From [Pseudomonas] carboxydohydrogena (GTDB lineage Bacteria; Pseudomonadota; Alphaproteobacteria; Rhizobiales; Xanthobacteraceae): a stretch of 64,000 nt of DNA. The stretch lies in NCBI RefSeq assembly GCF_029030725.1, contig NZ_CP113162.1:2292501-2356500 (forward strand), given 5' to 3'. This document shows, piece after piece, positions 8,539 through 17,619 of this stretch; position 1 is the first letter of the stretch, and the number at the start of each line of letters is the position of its first letter. Made by a program: the position numbers and the translations under genes. The notes beneath the pieces were generated by a model, which searched no databases, was not told the origin of the DNA, and saw only the letters and a list, made by a program, of their open reading frames with translations.

Positions 8539-9321
8539 ATGGGTATGAACGAGCTTTTCGGCGCCCTCAAACCGCTGGCCCTGCTGGAAGCCATCGCCGG
8601 GCTGCAACATCCGGCAAGCCTCGCCGAACTCGCCGTGAATGTCGGCGTACCGAAACCAACGATGCATCGCTGGCTTGGTTCGCTCGAACATGCGGGTCTC
8701 ATTCAGCGCACGCCGGACGGGCGGCGCTATGAACTCGCGATGCGCGCGACCCAGCTTGCGTTTTCGATCCTGTCGAACCGCCCCGGCGGCGCTCTGCGGC
8801 ACGAGATCCTGCGCCGCGTGGTGCAGGAGGTCGGCGAATCCTGCAATCTCACCGTGCTCGACGGCACGCAGGTCACCTATCTCGACCGCGTTGAATCCAA
8901 ATGGCCGTTGCGCATCACGTTCCAGCAGGGCTCGAAGGTCCCCGCTTATTGCTCCGCGAGCGGCAAACTGTTTCTCGCGCTGATGCAGCCGGCGAAACGC
9001 GACCTCGTTATTTCCGAGATGAATTTCGAGCGCATGACGGAGCATACCGTCGTTGAAAAACCCGCTTTGCTCAATGAACTGTCAGACATTCGTCGTGACG
9101 GCTACGCACTCGACCGCGAAGAATTCCTCGCGGGCCTCGTCTGTCTCGCCGTGCCTATCATCCATCAGAAGGGCCGCAATCGTGTCTGCGCCGCGGCGCT
9201 GGCGATCCAGGCCCCGGTGACACGCATGTCGCAAGCCGAAATGATCAAGAAAATCCCAATTCTGCAAAATGCCGCCAAGGCCATGAGCGCAACGATCAGC
9301 GCCGACGTCGGAGCCGCCTGA
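8539..9321 (+). CDS. IclR-family transcriptional regulator (xsc-linked)
   Basis: 260 residues. The N-terminal winged helix includes SLAELAVNVGVPKPTMHRWL (about residues 34-53); the C-terminal ligand-binding domain has the IclR core VGESCNLTVLDGTQVTYLDR and YCSASGKLFLALM. It is divergent from xsc and its TGA overlaps the pta ATG, so it is cotranscribed with pta. It probably senses a sulfonate intermediate and controls xsc and pta. It is a clear paralog of the IclR protein at 13413, and the two divergent regions share an operator-like motif. Confidence 0.85.
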   Translation: MGMNELFGALKPLALLEAIAGLQHPASLAELAVNVGVPKPTMHRWLGSLEHAGLIQRTPDGRRYELAMRATQLAFSILSNRPGGALRHEILRRVVQEVGESCNLTVLDGTQVTYLDRVESKWPLRITFQQGSKVPAYCSASGKLFLALMQPAKRDLVISEMNFERMTEHTVVEKPALLNELSDIRRDGYALDREEFLAGLVCLAVPIIHQKGRNRVCAAALAIQAPVTRMSQAEMIKKIPILQNAAKAMSATISADVGAA

Positions 9322-10238
9322 TGCCGTCCACTTCCTCGCACCCGAAACTCGATGCTCTTGAGCAAGCCGCGCGCGGCAAGGGCCGCCTGAGCGTCGCCGT
9401 CGCCTACCCCTGCTCGACCGACGCACTCGCCGCCGCGTTGGCGGCCTACCAGGAAGGCATCATCGAGCCGATCCTTGTCGGTCCGCGCCGTCGCATCGAA
9501 GCCTGCGCGGCGGAGTTGAAAGCGAGCCTCGACGGCCTGCGTCTTGTCGATGCCGATGACGATCCTGTGCTGTCCTCGCGGGCGGCCGTGGCGCTGGTCA
9601 GCGCGGGCGAAGCCAAATCCCTGATGAAAGGCTCGCAGCACACCGACGAACTCCTCGGAGCCGTGGTTTCACGCGAAGCCAACCTGCGCACCTCGCGCCG
9701 CATGAGTCATGTGTTCTGGTTCGACTGTCCCGCCTATCACAAACCGCTGATGATCACCGACGCGGTGGTCAACATCCAGCCGGGGCTGAAAGAGAAGGTC
9801 GATATCCTCGCCAATGCGGTCGATTTCGCGCACCGCATCGGCTTTGAGGCGCCGAAGGTCGCGATCCTGTCGTCGGTCGAAACCGTCAATCCCGACCTGC
9901 AATCCAGCATGGATGCAGCAGCACTGACCAAGATGGCCGACCGCGGCCAGATCGCCGGCGCGATCGTTGACGGCCCGCTCGCTTTCGACAATGCGATTTC
10001 GGCGCAGTCCGCCAGGACCAAGAAGATCGCCTCCGCAGTCGCGGGCGATCCCGACCTTCTGGTGGTGCCGAACCTCGATGTCGGCAACATTCTCTACAAG
10101 TCGTTCATCTATATGGGCGGCGGCGAATGCGCGGGCGTCGTGCTCGGCGCGAAGGTGCCGGTGATTCTCACAAGCCGGGCGGACTCGCGACGCGCGCGCA
10201 TCGCATCCTGCGCGCTGGCGCGATTGAGTCTGTCCTAA
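9321..10238 (+). CDS. pta: Phosphate acetyltransferase
   Basis: 305 residues of the short phosphate acetyl/butyryltransferase family, starting in overlap with the IclR stop (TGATG). Family features include VAYPCSTDALAAALAAY near residue 26, GSQHTDELLG near 110, and the C-terminal GDPDLLVVPNLDVGNILYKS with AGVVLGAKVPVILTSRADS. It transfers the acetyl group of acetyl phosphate to CoA, the step after Xsc in sulfonate assimilation. This explains its place beside xsc rather than beside ackA. Confidence 0.9.
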   Translation: MPSTSSHPKLDALEQAARGKGRLSVAVAYPCSTDALAAALAAYQEGIIEPILVGPRRRIEACAAELKASLDGLRLVDADDDPVLSSRAAVALVSAGEAKSLMKGSQHTDELLGAVVSREANLRTSRRMSHVFWFDCPAYHKPLMITDAVVNIQPGLKEKVDILANAVDFAHRIGFEAPKVAILSSVETVNPDLQSSMDAAALTKMADRGQIAGAIVDGPLAFDNAISAQSARTKKIASAVAGDPDLLVVPNLDVGNILYKSFIYMGGGECAGVVLGAKVPVILTSRADSRRARIASCALARLSLS

Positions 10239-10268
10239 GGCTCCTGATTCAAAACGATCTTCAAAACA

Positions 10269-10299
10269 AAAACGGCCCGGTATGAACCGGGCCGTTTCA
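10269..10299. terminator. Bidirectional rho-independent terminator
   Basis: Stem AAACGGCCCGG / CCGGGCCGTTT with a short loop and A/T runs on both sides, between the convergent pta and MFS genes. Confidence 0.9.
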
Positions 10300-10318
10300 G
10301 TTTGTAACATTGTCTCGT

Positions 10319-11641
10319 TTACGCGACGAGTGCCGCTGGTGCCGTGCCGCCCGCCTCGATGCGCTTGCGCGCCAGACGGGAAATCCACACCGCCGATAGC
10401 GCGCTGACCACACCGGCAAAGACGCAGTACCAGGCAATCGCCCAGCCGGCGTTTCCGGCGTAGCGTTGCACCAGATAGGTCGCGATGATCGGCGTAAGGC
10501 CGCTCGCGAAGATTCCGGAGAACTGGTAGACGAACGAGATGCCGGTGTAGCGTACCTGCGGCCCGAACAGATCGCAGAACAGCGCGGCTTCAGGACCGTA
10601 GATTGAGGCGTAGAGAATTCCGAACGGAATAATCAGCGCCGCCCACACGAAGACGACCTGATCCGGGTGCGTCATCCAGATGTAGAACGCGGGCAGTGCC
10701 GACAGGCCGGTAATCAGCGAGCCCCAGGCGTAGGTCTTGGTGCGGCCGACGCGATCGGATACTCCGCCGAAATACGGAATGAACAGGCACATGATGAGGG
10801 CCGCGGCGCAGACGCCCAGCAGGGCTTCGGTGCGCGGAATCTTCAGTTGCGAGGTCAGGAAGGCGATCGAATACACGCCGAAGATGTTGAAGAACACGCC
10901 ATCAATATAGCGCGCACCCATGCCCGCGACGATTTCCTTCGGATACTCCTTGATCATGGTGGCGAAAGGAATCTGCACTTCCTTGCGGCTTTCCTTGAGC
11001 TTGGCGAACTCCGGCGTCTCCATGATGTTGAGACGGATGTAGAGGCCCACCATGACCAGCACGAAGCTCAGAATGAAGGCGACGCGCCAGCCCCAGGCCA
11101 GGAACTGCTCGTTGGTGAGCGTGTAGGACAACAATGCCACCACGCCGGAAGCGAGACACAGGCCGATCGACAGACCGATCTGCGGGAAACTCGCATAGAG
11201 ACCGCGCTTTTCAGGCGAAGCGTATTCGTACGTCATCAGCACTGCGCCGCCCCACTCGCCGCCGAGGCCGATGCCTTGAAGCACGCGAAGCACCAGCAGC
11301 AGGATCGGCGCCCAGATGCCGATCTGGGCATAAGTCGGCACCAGACCGATCAGGAATGTCGCGACGCCCATAATCATCAGCGTGAGAATGAGCATGCTCT
11401 TGCGGCCGATGCGGTCGCCGAAATGCCCGAAGATCACGCCGCCGAGCGGACGGGTCACGAAGCCCACCGCGAACGTCGTGTAGGCGAGCATCGTCGAGAT
11501 CACCGGATCGCCCGACGGGAAATAAAGTTGATTGAACACGATGCCGGCGACGACACCGTAAAGAAAGAAGTCATACCACTCCACGGTCGCTCCGATCAGA
11601 GATGCGAAGACGACACGTTTTAAAAGCGCCTTGTCTGCCAT
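10319..11641 (-). CDS. MFS transporter, metabolite:H+ symporter (MHS) type, IseU-like
   Basis: 440 residues from the ATG at 11641, which follows GGGGAGAG; an ATG ten codons upstream lacks a ribosome site. About 12 membrane segments, with the MHS signatures SLIGATVEWYDFFLYGVVAG at the N-terminus and FGHFGDRIGRKSMLILTL in loop 2-3. It follows the GMC dehydrogenase gene by 32 bases on the same strand. In Cupriavidus necator an MFS carrier (IseU) is linked to isethionate dehydrogenase (IseJ) and an IclR regulator (IseR); the same trio is here, so isethionate uptake is the likeliest role, by inference. Confidence 0.8.
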   Translation of the reverse strand: MADKALLKRVVFASLIGATVEWYDFFLYGVVAGIVFNQLYFPSGDPVISTMLAYTTFAVGFVTRPLGGVIFGHFGDRIGRKSMLILTLMIMGVATFLIGLVPTYAQIGIWAPILLLVLRVLQGIGLGGEWGGAVLMTYEYASPEKRGLYASFPQIGLSIGLCLASGVVALLSYTLTNEQFLAWGWRVAFILSFVLVMVGLYIRLNIMETPEFAKLKESRKEVQIPFATMIKEYPKEIVAGMGARYIDGVFFNIFGVYSIAFLTSQLKIPRTEALLGVCAAALIMCLFIPYFGGVSDRVGRTKTYAWGSLITGLSALPAFYIWMTHPDQVVFVWAALIIPFGILYASIYGPEAALFCDLFGPQVRYTGISFVYQFSGIFASGLTPIIATYLVQRYAGNAGWAIAWYCVFAGVVSALSAVWISRLARKRIEAGGTAPAALVA

Positions 11642-11673
11642 GTTGGCTCTCCCCAGTTTAAACAGGACCATTC

Positions 11674-13299
11674 CTAAGCCGCGATCGAACTTTCTTTTGA
11701 GTCCGCTAAAATCATATCGGATGCCTTTTCCGCGATCATCACGGCCGGCGCATGCGTATTGCCGGAAACGAGGGTCGGCATGATCGAGCAGTCAACCACG
11801 CGCAAGCCGCCGATGCCATGCACGCGAAGCCGGGCATCCGTCACCGCCATCGGATCGGAGCCCATCTTGCAGGTGCCGGTCGGATGGAAAATCGTCGCGC
11901 CGTATTCGCGGGCAAAATCAAGGATCTCGCCATCGGTGCGCACATCCGCGCCGGGCTTGTATTCCTCGACAAGATAAGGCTTCAGCGCGCTCGTCGAGGC
12001 AAGACGGCGGGCATATTTGATCGATTCCACCGCGCAGATGCGATCGGTTTCCGCATCGAGATAGTTCGGCCGCATCGACGGCGGCTCCATCGGGTCGGCC
12101 GACTTGATCTCGACGCTGCCGCGCGATTCCGGCCGCAACTGGCAGACCGAGAACGTGCAGCCCGACCATGGATGCGGCTTGCCGCCCGCCATGTCCGCCG
12201 ACAGCGTGCCGAAATGAAACTGGATGTCCGGCGTTTCCGAGCCCGGCAGGATTTTCGTGAACAGGCCGCCCTGGTTGATGCCGATGCCGAGAGGACCCGT
12301 GCGCGTCAGCAGCCACTGCAATCCGATCTTCGCCTGACTGAACAGCGTGCGCAGATCGTCGTTGGTGGTGATCGGCTTCGAGACCTTATACATCAGCCGC
12401 AATTGCAGGTGATCCTGCAAATTCTGGCCGACGCCCGGCAGATCGTGCACCACGCCGATGCCGTGCCGCTGCAACAGCGATGCAGGGCCGATACCCGAGA
12501 GTTGCAAAATCTGCGGCGATTGCAGCGAACCCGCCGACAGGATGACCTCGCGCGCCGCGCGCGCTTCCCGCACGACGCCGTTCTGAACGTAACGCACGCC
12601 GACCGCGCGGCGGCCTTCGAGAATGACGCCGGTCGTATGCGCATCCGTCTCGATGCGCAGATTGGCGCGATCCCGCGCGGGCTTCAGATAGGCGACCGCC
12701 GAAGAAATCCGCCAGCCATTATGCGTGAACAACTGATAGTAGCCGACGCCTTCCTGATCACCGCTGTTGAAGTCGTCGTTGCGCGGCACGCCCATTTCAT
12801 TGGCGCCGCGAATAATCGCTTCCATCAACTCGTGCTTGCCGCCGATGTCGGACGACCACAACGGTCCCTTGTCGCTATGCGTCGCGCTCGCGCCGCGGCT
12901 GTTGTGCTCGGACTTCATGAAATAAGGAAGAACGCTCTTCCAGTCCCAGCCCGCATTCCCGAGCTGCGCCCAGTGATCGTAATCCTGCCGCTGGCCGCGA
13001 ACGAAGATCAGTCCGTTGATCGAACTCGAACCGCCGAGGCCGCGACCGCGCGGCCAGTAGATGCGGCGGCCTTTCATGTTGGGTTCGGGATCGGTGTAGA
13101 AGCCCCAATTGTAGGCCTTGTGGAACATCGTTTTCCCGTAACCGATGGGAATGTGAATCCACAGGTAGTTGTCCTTTGGCCCCGCCTCCAACAGCAAAAC
13201 CTTATGGCGCCCATCGGCACTCAGCCGGTTTGCCAGCACGCACCCCGCCGAGCCTGCTCCCACAACGATGTAGTCGAATTGATCGGACGCTCCCGCCAT
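11674..13299 (-). CDS. GMC-family flavin dehydrogenase, isethionate-dehydrogenase (IseJ)-like
   Basis: 541 residues of the glucose-methanol-choline oxidoreductase family. FAD-binding DYIVVGAGSAGCVLANRLS lies at residues 9-27; the GMC signature GRGLGGSSSINGLIFVRGQ is near residue 90; the second signature, GSLQSPQILQLSGIGP, near 257; and the C-terminal active-site region HPTGTCKMGSDPMAVTD near 470. Such enzymes oxidise alcohols to aldehydes and pass electrons to the respiratory chain. With an MHS carrier downstream and a divergent IclR gene, the layout matches isethionate dehydrogenase, which makes sulfoacetaldehyde for Xsc. Choline dehydrogenase is the main alternative from sequence alone, but no betaine-aldehyde dehydrogenase is near. 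Confidence 0.78.
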   Translation of the reverse strand: MAGASDQFDYIVVGAGSAGCVLANRLSADGRHKVLLLEAGPKDNYLWIHIPIGYGKTMFHKAYNWGFYTDPEPNMKGRRIYWPRGRGLGGSSSINGLIFVRGQRQDYDHWAQLGNAGWDWKSVLPYFMKSEHNSRGASATHSDKGPLWSSDIGGKHELMEAIIRGANEMGVPRNDDFNSGDQEGVGYYQLFTHNGWRISSAVAYLKPARDRANLRIETDAHTTGVILEGRRAVGVRYVQNGVVREARAAREVILSAGSLQSPQILQLSGIGPASLLQRHGIGVVHDLPGVGQNLQDHLQLRLMYKVSKPITTNDDLRTLFSQAKIGLQWLLTRTGPLGIGINQGGLFTKILPGSETPDIQFHFGTLSADMAGGKPHPWSGCTFSVCQLRPESRGSVEIKSADPMEPPSMRPNYLDAETDRICAVESIKYARRLASTSALKPYLVEEYKPGADVRTDGEILDFAREYGATIFHPTGTCKMGSDPMAVTDARLRVHGIGGLRVVDCSIMPTLVSGNTHAPAVMIAEKASDMILADSKESSIAA

Positions 13300-13305
13300 T
13301 TTCTT

Positions 13306-13326
13306 ATTATTCCATCTATTGAGACG
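13306..13326. promoter_or_regulatory. Putative IclR operator, copy 2
   Basis: Reverse-complement match (15 of 21) to 8508-8528, located 7 bases upstream of the GMC gene start and 87 bases before the IclR start. Shared core ATTATTCC followed by A-n-TGAnACG-like bases. Confidence 0.4.
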
Positions 13327-13412
13327 ATTTATCTTGAAGATTGAACTTTGCGTGAAATGTTGTCAACGTAGTTGAGTGCTTTGTGGCTCACTGAATGGAA
13401 TGAGGTTGAAAA

Positions 13413-14264
13413 ATGTCCACACAGACGACGACCTCGGTTTCAGAACGCGCGCTGCTCCTTCTCGAAACCATCGCCAAAGCGGAAGAGCCGCCGACGCTCA
13501 ACGAACTGATGGCTTCGATCGGATTGCCGAAAGCGACGACGCATCGCTTCGTGGCTTTGCTCGAGCGATTGGGATTCGTTCAGCGCGCCGCAGACGGACG
13601 CCACTATGAAATCGGCCAGCGCCTTCTTGCCCTGTCGCTCGAAGGCATGCGGCGCTCGTTCGATCTCGCGCCCCGCCGCGTGATCCTGGCCGCGCTCGTG
13701 AAGGAGATCGGCGAGACCTGCAACATCACCATGCTCGATGGTGAGCGGCTGGTTTATCTCGACCGCGTCGAATCCGATTGGCCGCTTCAATTCCGCCTCA
13801 GCGTTGGCTCGCATGTGCCCTTGCATTGCACCGCCAGCGGCAAGCTGTTCCTCAGCCTTTCTCCGCCCCCCTTGCGCAAGGCGCTGTTCCGCACGCAGCC
13901 TTTCCAGCGCTACACCGCGCGCACCCTGACCAGCACGGAGCAGCTAGAGGCGGAGCTGACGCGCATCCGCCAGACCGGCGTCGGCACCGACAATGAGGAA
14001 TTCATGGAAGGCATGGCCGCGACCGCCGTTCCGATCCGCGATTCACGCGGGCGGATTTGCGCGACCGTCGCGGTGCATGGGCCCGTTACGCGACTGCCGC
14101 TCGCGCGGGCGCTCGCATTGGTGCCCGCCTTGAAGAGAGCCGCCAAGGCGCTCGAACAGACGCTCCTGTTCGACACGTCCTCTCCTGCTTCGGCCGTTGC
14201 CGTCGGCGGAAGTGCAGAGACCATGCCTGCTGCCGCGCTCAATCCCATGCGCCCGGCGGAATAA
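13413..14264 (+). CDS. IclR-family transcriptional regulator (IseR-like)
   Basis: 283 residues with an N-terminal helix-turn-helix (PTLNELMASIGLPKATTHRF, about residues 28-47) and the IclR effector domain (IGETCNITMLDGERLVYLDR; LHCTASGKLFLSL). It is about 40% similar by eye to the IclR protein at 8539 and is divergent from the GMC dehydrogenase gene. It has a 25-30 residue low-complexity Ala/Ser-rich tail after the family core. A role in controlling isethionate oxidation and uptake is inferred from position. Confidence 0.83.
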   Translation: MSTQTTTSVSERALLLLETIAKAEEPPTLNELMASIGLPKATTHRFVALLERLGFVQRAADGRHYEIGQRLLALSLEGMRRSFDLAPRRVILAALVKEIGETCNITMLDGERLVYLDRVESDWPLQFRLSVGSHVPLHCTASGKLFLSLSPPPLRKALFRTQPFQRYTARTLTSTEQLEAELTRIRQTGVGTDNEEFMEGMAATAVPIRDSRGRICATVAVHGPVTRLPLARALALVPALKRAAKALEQTLLFDTSSPASAVAVGGSAETMPAAALNPMRPAE

Positions 14265-14437
14265 CGGCACGTCGAATCGGGATTGCACCGGCGAAATTCG
14301 CGGTTGCGAAAGACTATGCTTTTCGCACCGCCGAAGAAGTAGGTTTGTTCCTTTGCGCCATTGAAAAATGCCGGTTTTGTTTTCTTGAAAGCAGCAACGT
14401 CGCGAGAGAAGATCGCCCCTGCACAGGGGCCTTCTCA

Positions 14438-14659
14438 ATGGCGCATCATCCGTCTGCCGATCCAGCCAAACAATATGCGTGGGGCGACCATGGCGCGGTC
14501 GCGACTCGCCGCTATTCGCCGGTGGTGCGCCTTGGCACCCTCGCCTTCTGGACGCTGATTGCCGGATTGCTGGTGGCGCGGCTTCTCATTCCCGATCCCA
14601 ACAAATCCGAAGCAGCCGATTCCGCGCCGCAGGCCCGGACCTCCGCTTCGCTGCACTGA
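14438..14659 (+). CDS. Small single-pass membrane protein, unknown function
   Basis: 73 residues. A soluble N-terminal half (MAHHPSADPAKQYAWGDHGA) is followed by one hydrophobic helix (LGTLAFWTLIAGLLVARLLI, residues about 32-51) and a short polar tail. I do not recognise a family. The ATG was chosen because the codons upstream overlap the IclR 3' end in another frame and look non-coding. It ends just before a terminator facing metE. Confidence 0.5.
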   Translation: MAHHPSADPAKQYAWGDHGAVATRRYSPVVRLGTLAFWTLIAGLLVARLLIPDPNKSEAADSAPQARTSASLH

Positions 14660-14670
14660 CATTAAAAACG

Positions 14671-14708
14671 AAAACCGGCGCCATCGATGATGACGCCGGT
14701 CTTGTTGT
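14671..14708. terminator. Rho-independent terminator between small membrane gene and metE
   Basis: Stem ACCGGCG/CGCCGGT with a 13-base AT-containing loop, preceded by an A-rich run and followed by CTTGTTGTT; it serves the convergent genes on both strands. Confidence 0.75.
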
Positions 14709-14724
14709 TACTCTCTGTTTCACA

Positions 14725-17073
14725 TCAAGCGTGCGCGCGCAGCTCCCGCGCGGCTGCAACCATATTCACCAGCGCGGGTTTCACTTCATCCCACTTGCGG
14801 GTCTTCAGGCCGCAGTCCGGATTGATCCAGAGCTGCTCATCCGCAAGACGATTGCGCGCGAGCTTGAGAAGCTCGGTCATCTCGTTGATCTCGGGCACGC
14901 GCGGTGAGTGGATATCGTAGACCCCCGGCCCGATCTCGTTGGGATATTTGTAGCTCTTGAAGGCGTCGAGCAGTTCCATCTTCGAGCGCGACGTCTCGAT
15001 CGAAATCACATCGGCGTCCATCGCGCCGATGGCATCGATGATGTCGTTGAACTCCGAGTAGCACATGTGGGTGTGGATCTGCGTCTCGTCGGCCACGCCC
15101 GAGGCGCAGAGGCGGAAGCTGCCCACCGCCCAGTCGAGATAGGTTTTCCACTCCGAACGGCGCAATGGCAGACCCTCGCGCAGCGCGGCCTCATCGATCT
15201 GGATCATCTTCGCGCCGGCCTTCTCAAGGTCCACCACCTCGTCGCGGATCGCCAGCGCGATCTGGCGGCAGGATTCGCTGCGCGGAATGTCGTCACGCAC
15301 GAACGACCAGTTCAGGATGGTGACCGGCCCGGTCAGCATGCCCTTCATCGGCCGTTTGGTCAGCGACTGCGCGTAGGACCACCACTCCACCGTCATCGGC
15401 CTGGGGCGCGAAACATCGCCGAACAGGATCGGCGGGCGCACGCAGCGCGAACCGTAGCTCTGCACCCAGCCGTTCTTCGTAAACACGAAGCCCGAAAGCT
15501 GCTCGCCGAAATACTGCACCATGTCGTTGCGCTCGAACTCGCCGTGCACCAGCACGTCGAGGCCGACTTCTTCCTGCCAGCGGACGGTGCGCTCCGTCTC
15601 CTCGCGCAGGAACTTGTTGTAGTCGGCATCCGACAGCGCGCCCTTGGCGTGGGCCGCGCGCGCCTTGCGCACTTCGCTGGTTTGCGGGAACGAGCCGATC
15701 GTCGTGGTCGGGAAAGCCGGCAGGCCGAATTTCGCACGCTGTGCTTTCGCGCGCGCCGCGAACGCGCTCTTGCGCTTTGCCATCTCCGGCGTCACCGCCT
15801 TGAGGCGTTCGGCGACAGCCTTGTTGTTGACCTTCGGCGAGGTCTTGCGCGCGGCGGCCGCGGCGGCGGATGCATCGAGTTCGGCGGCGACGCTGGCGCG
15901 GCCGGAGGCCAGCGCCCTGCCCAACTCGGACAGCTCGCTCATCTTTTGCAGCGAGAACGCAAGCCAGCTCCGCACGTCGGCATCGAGCGCGGTCTCGGCA
16001 TCGAGATCGATCGGCACATGCAACAGCGAGCACGACGGCGAAATCTCGATCTTGTCGCTGACTCGTTTGGCAACGACCGGTTCGATCCGGTCGAGAATGG
16101 CCGGCAGATTGGCGCGCCAGACGTTGCGGCCATCGATCACGCCGAGCGAAAGCACGAGATCCGGCTTCGCTTTCGCGAGCACTGCCTCAAGCTGTTCCGG
16201 CGCGCGGATCAGGTCGAGATGAAGGCCCGCCACCGGCAGCGCCAGCGCGGCATCGAAATTGTCGCCGAGCGCGCCGAAATAAGTGTTGAGCATCACCTTG
16301 ATGCCGGGCACCTCGCGGGCGATCGTCGCATAGGCTTTCGCCAGCGCGTCGCGCGCCGTCTTGTCGAGATCGAGCACGAGGCACGGCTCGTCGAGCTGCA
16401 CCCATGTCGCGCCTTCGGCCGCGAGCTTCTTCAGCACATCGACATACACCGGCAGCAGGGCATCGATCAGCGACAGCGGATTGAGGGATGCATCCTTGCT
16501 CTTGCCGAGCTTGAGGAAAGTGACGGGACCGACCAGCACCGGGCGCGTCTGATAACCGAGCGCCTTCGCCTCCTTGTATTCATCGACCGGCTTGGTCAAG
16601 GACAGTGAGAATGTCTGTCCCTTTTCGAATTCCGGCACCATGTAGTGGTAGTTGGTATCGAACCACTTGGTCATCTCCTGCGCGGGAACGCCGTGGCCGG
16701 TATGGTGGGCATGGCCGTGCGCACAGGTTTCGGAGCCGCCTTCCGCGCCGCGCGCCATCGCAAAGTAGGTTGCAAGCGGCACGTTGCCGCCCTTCCAGCC
16801 GTAGATCGCGGGAATGGCGCCGACCATCACGCTGGTGTCGAGCACCTGATCGTAGAACGAGAAGTCGTTCGACGGAATCACGGTGACGCCGCGCGCCTTC
16901 TGGCGTGCCCAGTTCGCGGCACGCAGTTCGGCGGCGGTTGCGAGCAGGCTTTTCTCATCGATCTTGCCCGCCCAGAAATTTTCCAGTGCGGTTTTCAGTT
17001 CGCGGCGCGGACCGATGCGCGGCGTACCGAGCGTGGCGACGGCAAGAGTGGCAGAGGTTGACGAATTCGACAT
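14725..17073 (-). CDS. metE: Cobalamin-independent methionine synthase
   Basis: 782 residues from the ATG at 17073 ([21 protein letters not shown]); the longer frame upstream runs into the riboswitch. MetE transfers the methyl group of methyltetrahydrofolate (polyglutamate) to homocysteine, with zinc bound by His and Cys of [12 protein letters not shown] and the distal Cys of [11 protein letters not shown]; all are present. The N-terminal half is the duplicated barrel of the family, and the C-terminal half begins near [20 protein letters not shown] cobalamin riboswitch precedes it, so expression should fall when B12 is available for MetH. Confidence 0.96.
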   Translation of the reverse strand: MSNSSTSATLAVATLGTPRIGPRRELKTALENFWAGKIDEKSLLATAAELRAANWARQKARGVTVIPSNDFSFYDQVLDTSVMVGAIPAIYGWKGGNVPLATYFAMARGAEGGSETCAHGHAHHTGHGVPAQEMTKWFDTNYHYMVPEFEKGQTFSLSLTKPVDEYKEAKALGYQTRPVLVGPVTFLKLGKSKDASLNPLSLIDALLPVYVDVLKKLAAEGATWVQLDEPCLVLDLDKTARDALAKAYATIAREVPGIKVMLNTYFGALGDNFDAALALPVAGLHLDLIRAPEQLEAVLAKAKPDLVLSLGVIDGRNVWRANLPAILDRIEPVVAKRVSDKIEISPSCSLLHVPIDLDAETALDADVRSWLAFSLQKMSELSELGRALASGRASVAAELDASAAAAAARKTSPKVNNKAVAERLKAVTPEMAKRKSAFAARAKAQRAKFGLPAFPTTTIGSFPQTSEVRKARAAHAKGALSDADYNKFLREETERTVRWQEEVGLDVLVHGEFERNDMVQYFGEQLSGFVFTKNGWVQSYGSRCVRPPILFGDVSRPRPMTVEWWSYAQSLTKRPMKGMLTGPVTILNWSFVRDDIPRSESCRQIALAIRDEVVDLEKAGAKMIQIDEAALREGLPLRRSEWKTYLDWAVGSFRLCASGVADETQIHTHMCYSEFNDIIDAIGAMDADVISIETSRSKMELLDAFKSYKYPNEIGPGVYDIHSPRVPEINEMTELLKLARNRLADEQLWINPDCGLKTRKWDEVKPALVNMVAAARELRAHA

Positions 17074-17189
17074 GGCTTCGACCCCGTAGGTGCGAGAAAC
17101 AGCGGGGATGAAATGCGCGCACACCAGCCAAGGCGCACAAGGCACCCCAAGGACTGCGCCCACCGGACACCCCGCCCGTGGAAACATCT

Positions 17190-17385
17190 CGTCGCGGCAG
17201 GTCTCCTGGCTTGCGGGTCGCGGCCCACACCCGTCTTCCCAAAGCGAATGCTTCAGTGACACGAATGGATGCAGGCTCGCCGCTGACAGTTGCGGGGGCA
17301 GCGCCGGACTAGGCGTTGCAACGCCGCACCGGCTTCCCTCTTAGCTTCGCCTCACGGAGAAGGCGAAGACCACGACGGTCGGGAA
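17190..17385 (-). ncRNA. Cobalamin (B12) riboswitch upstream of metE
   Basis: Read on the minus strand it contains, in order, the helix made by TCTTCGCC and GGCGAAG, GGGAAGCCGGTG, the conserved CTGCCCCCGCAACTGT (17286-17301) and the B12 box GCAAGCCAGGAGACCTGCC (17196-17214). The aptamer ends about 120 bases before the metE start, leaving room for a ribosome-site or terminator switch. This is the standard arrangement that turns off the B12-independent isozyme when adenosyl- or methylcobalamin is bound. Confidence 0.93.
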
Positions 17386-17431
17386 TATGGCGCAACGCAA
17401 AAATCAGTCAACGCGCGGAGGGTGGGATTGT

Positions 17432-17533
17432 CACCCGCCCCCGGTGGAATCCTGCCCATAGAACATGACCCCAAGCTCGATCGGCTCTCGCCCGCAGGCC
17501 TGGCGGTGGGCATTGATACCGCGCAGCCAGCGG
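17432..17533 (-). pseudogene. Remnant of a second queH 3' end
   Basis: The minus strand translates to [20 protein letters not shown] and a short tail, ending at the TGA at 17432-17434. It matches the QueH C-terminus encoded at 18520-18580 ([20 protein letters not shown]), and about 51 of 57 bases agree. No start, cysteine clusters or other QueH domain lie upstream. It is a partial duplication or the stump of a deleted paralog between the metE riboswitch and the CBS gene. Confidence 0.7.
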
Positions 17534-17619
17534 CCCGCCGCGACACGCCGGCCGGCGGTCACAACGGCCGTTACATTGGCTCTACCGGCAGCGCGAACGC
17601 CGGTCACGCGCCACGTTCA

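Noticed and set aside
11674-13299. Choline dehydrogenase (BetA) reading of the GMC enzyme
   Set aside because: Possible from sequence alone, but no betaine aldehyde dehydrogenase or choline regulator is near, and the carrier plus IclR plus Xsc context fits isethionate oxidation better.
14057-14659. 200-codon plus-strand frame
   Set aside because: Its first 60% overlaps the IclR gene in another frame and a non-coding gap. Only the last 73 codons, from the ATG at 14438, look like a protein.
17074-17262. 63-codon N-terminal extension of metE
   Set aside because: It lies in the riboswitch expression platform, includes B12-box-side sequence and has no similarity to MetE.
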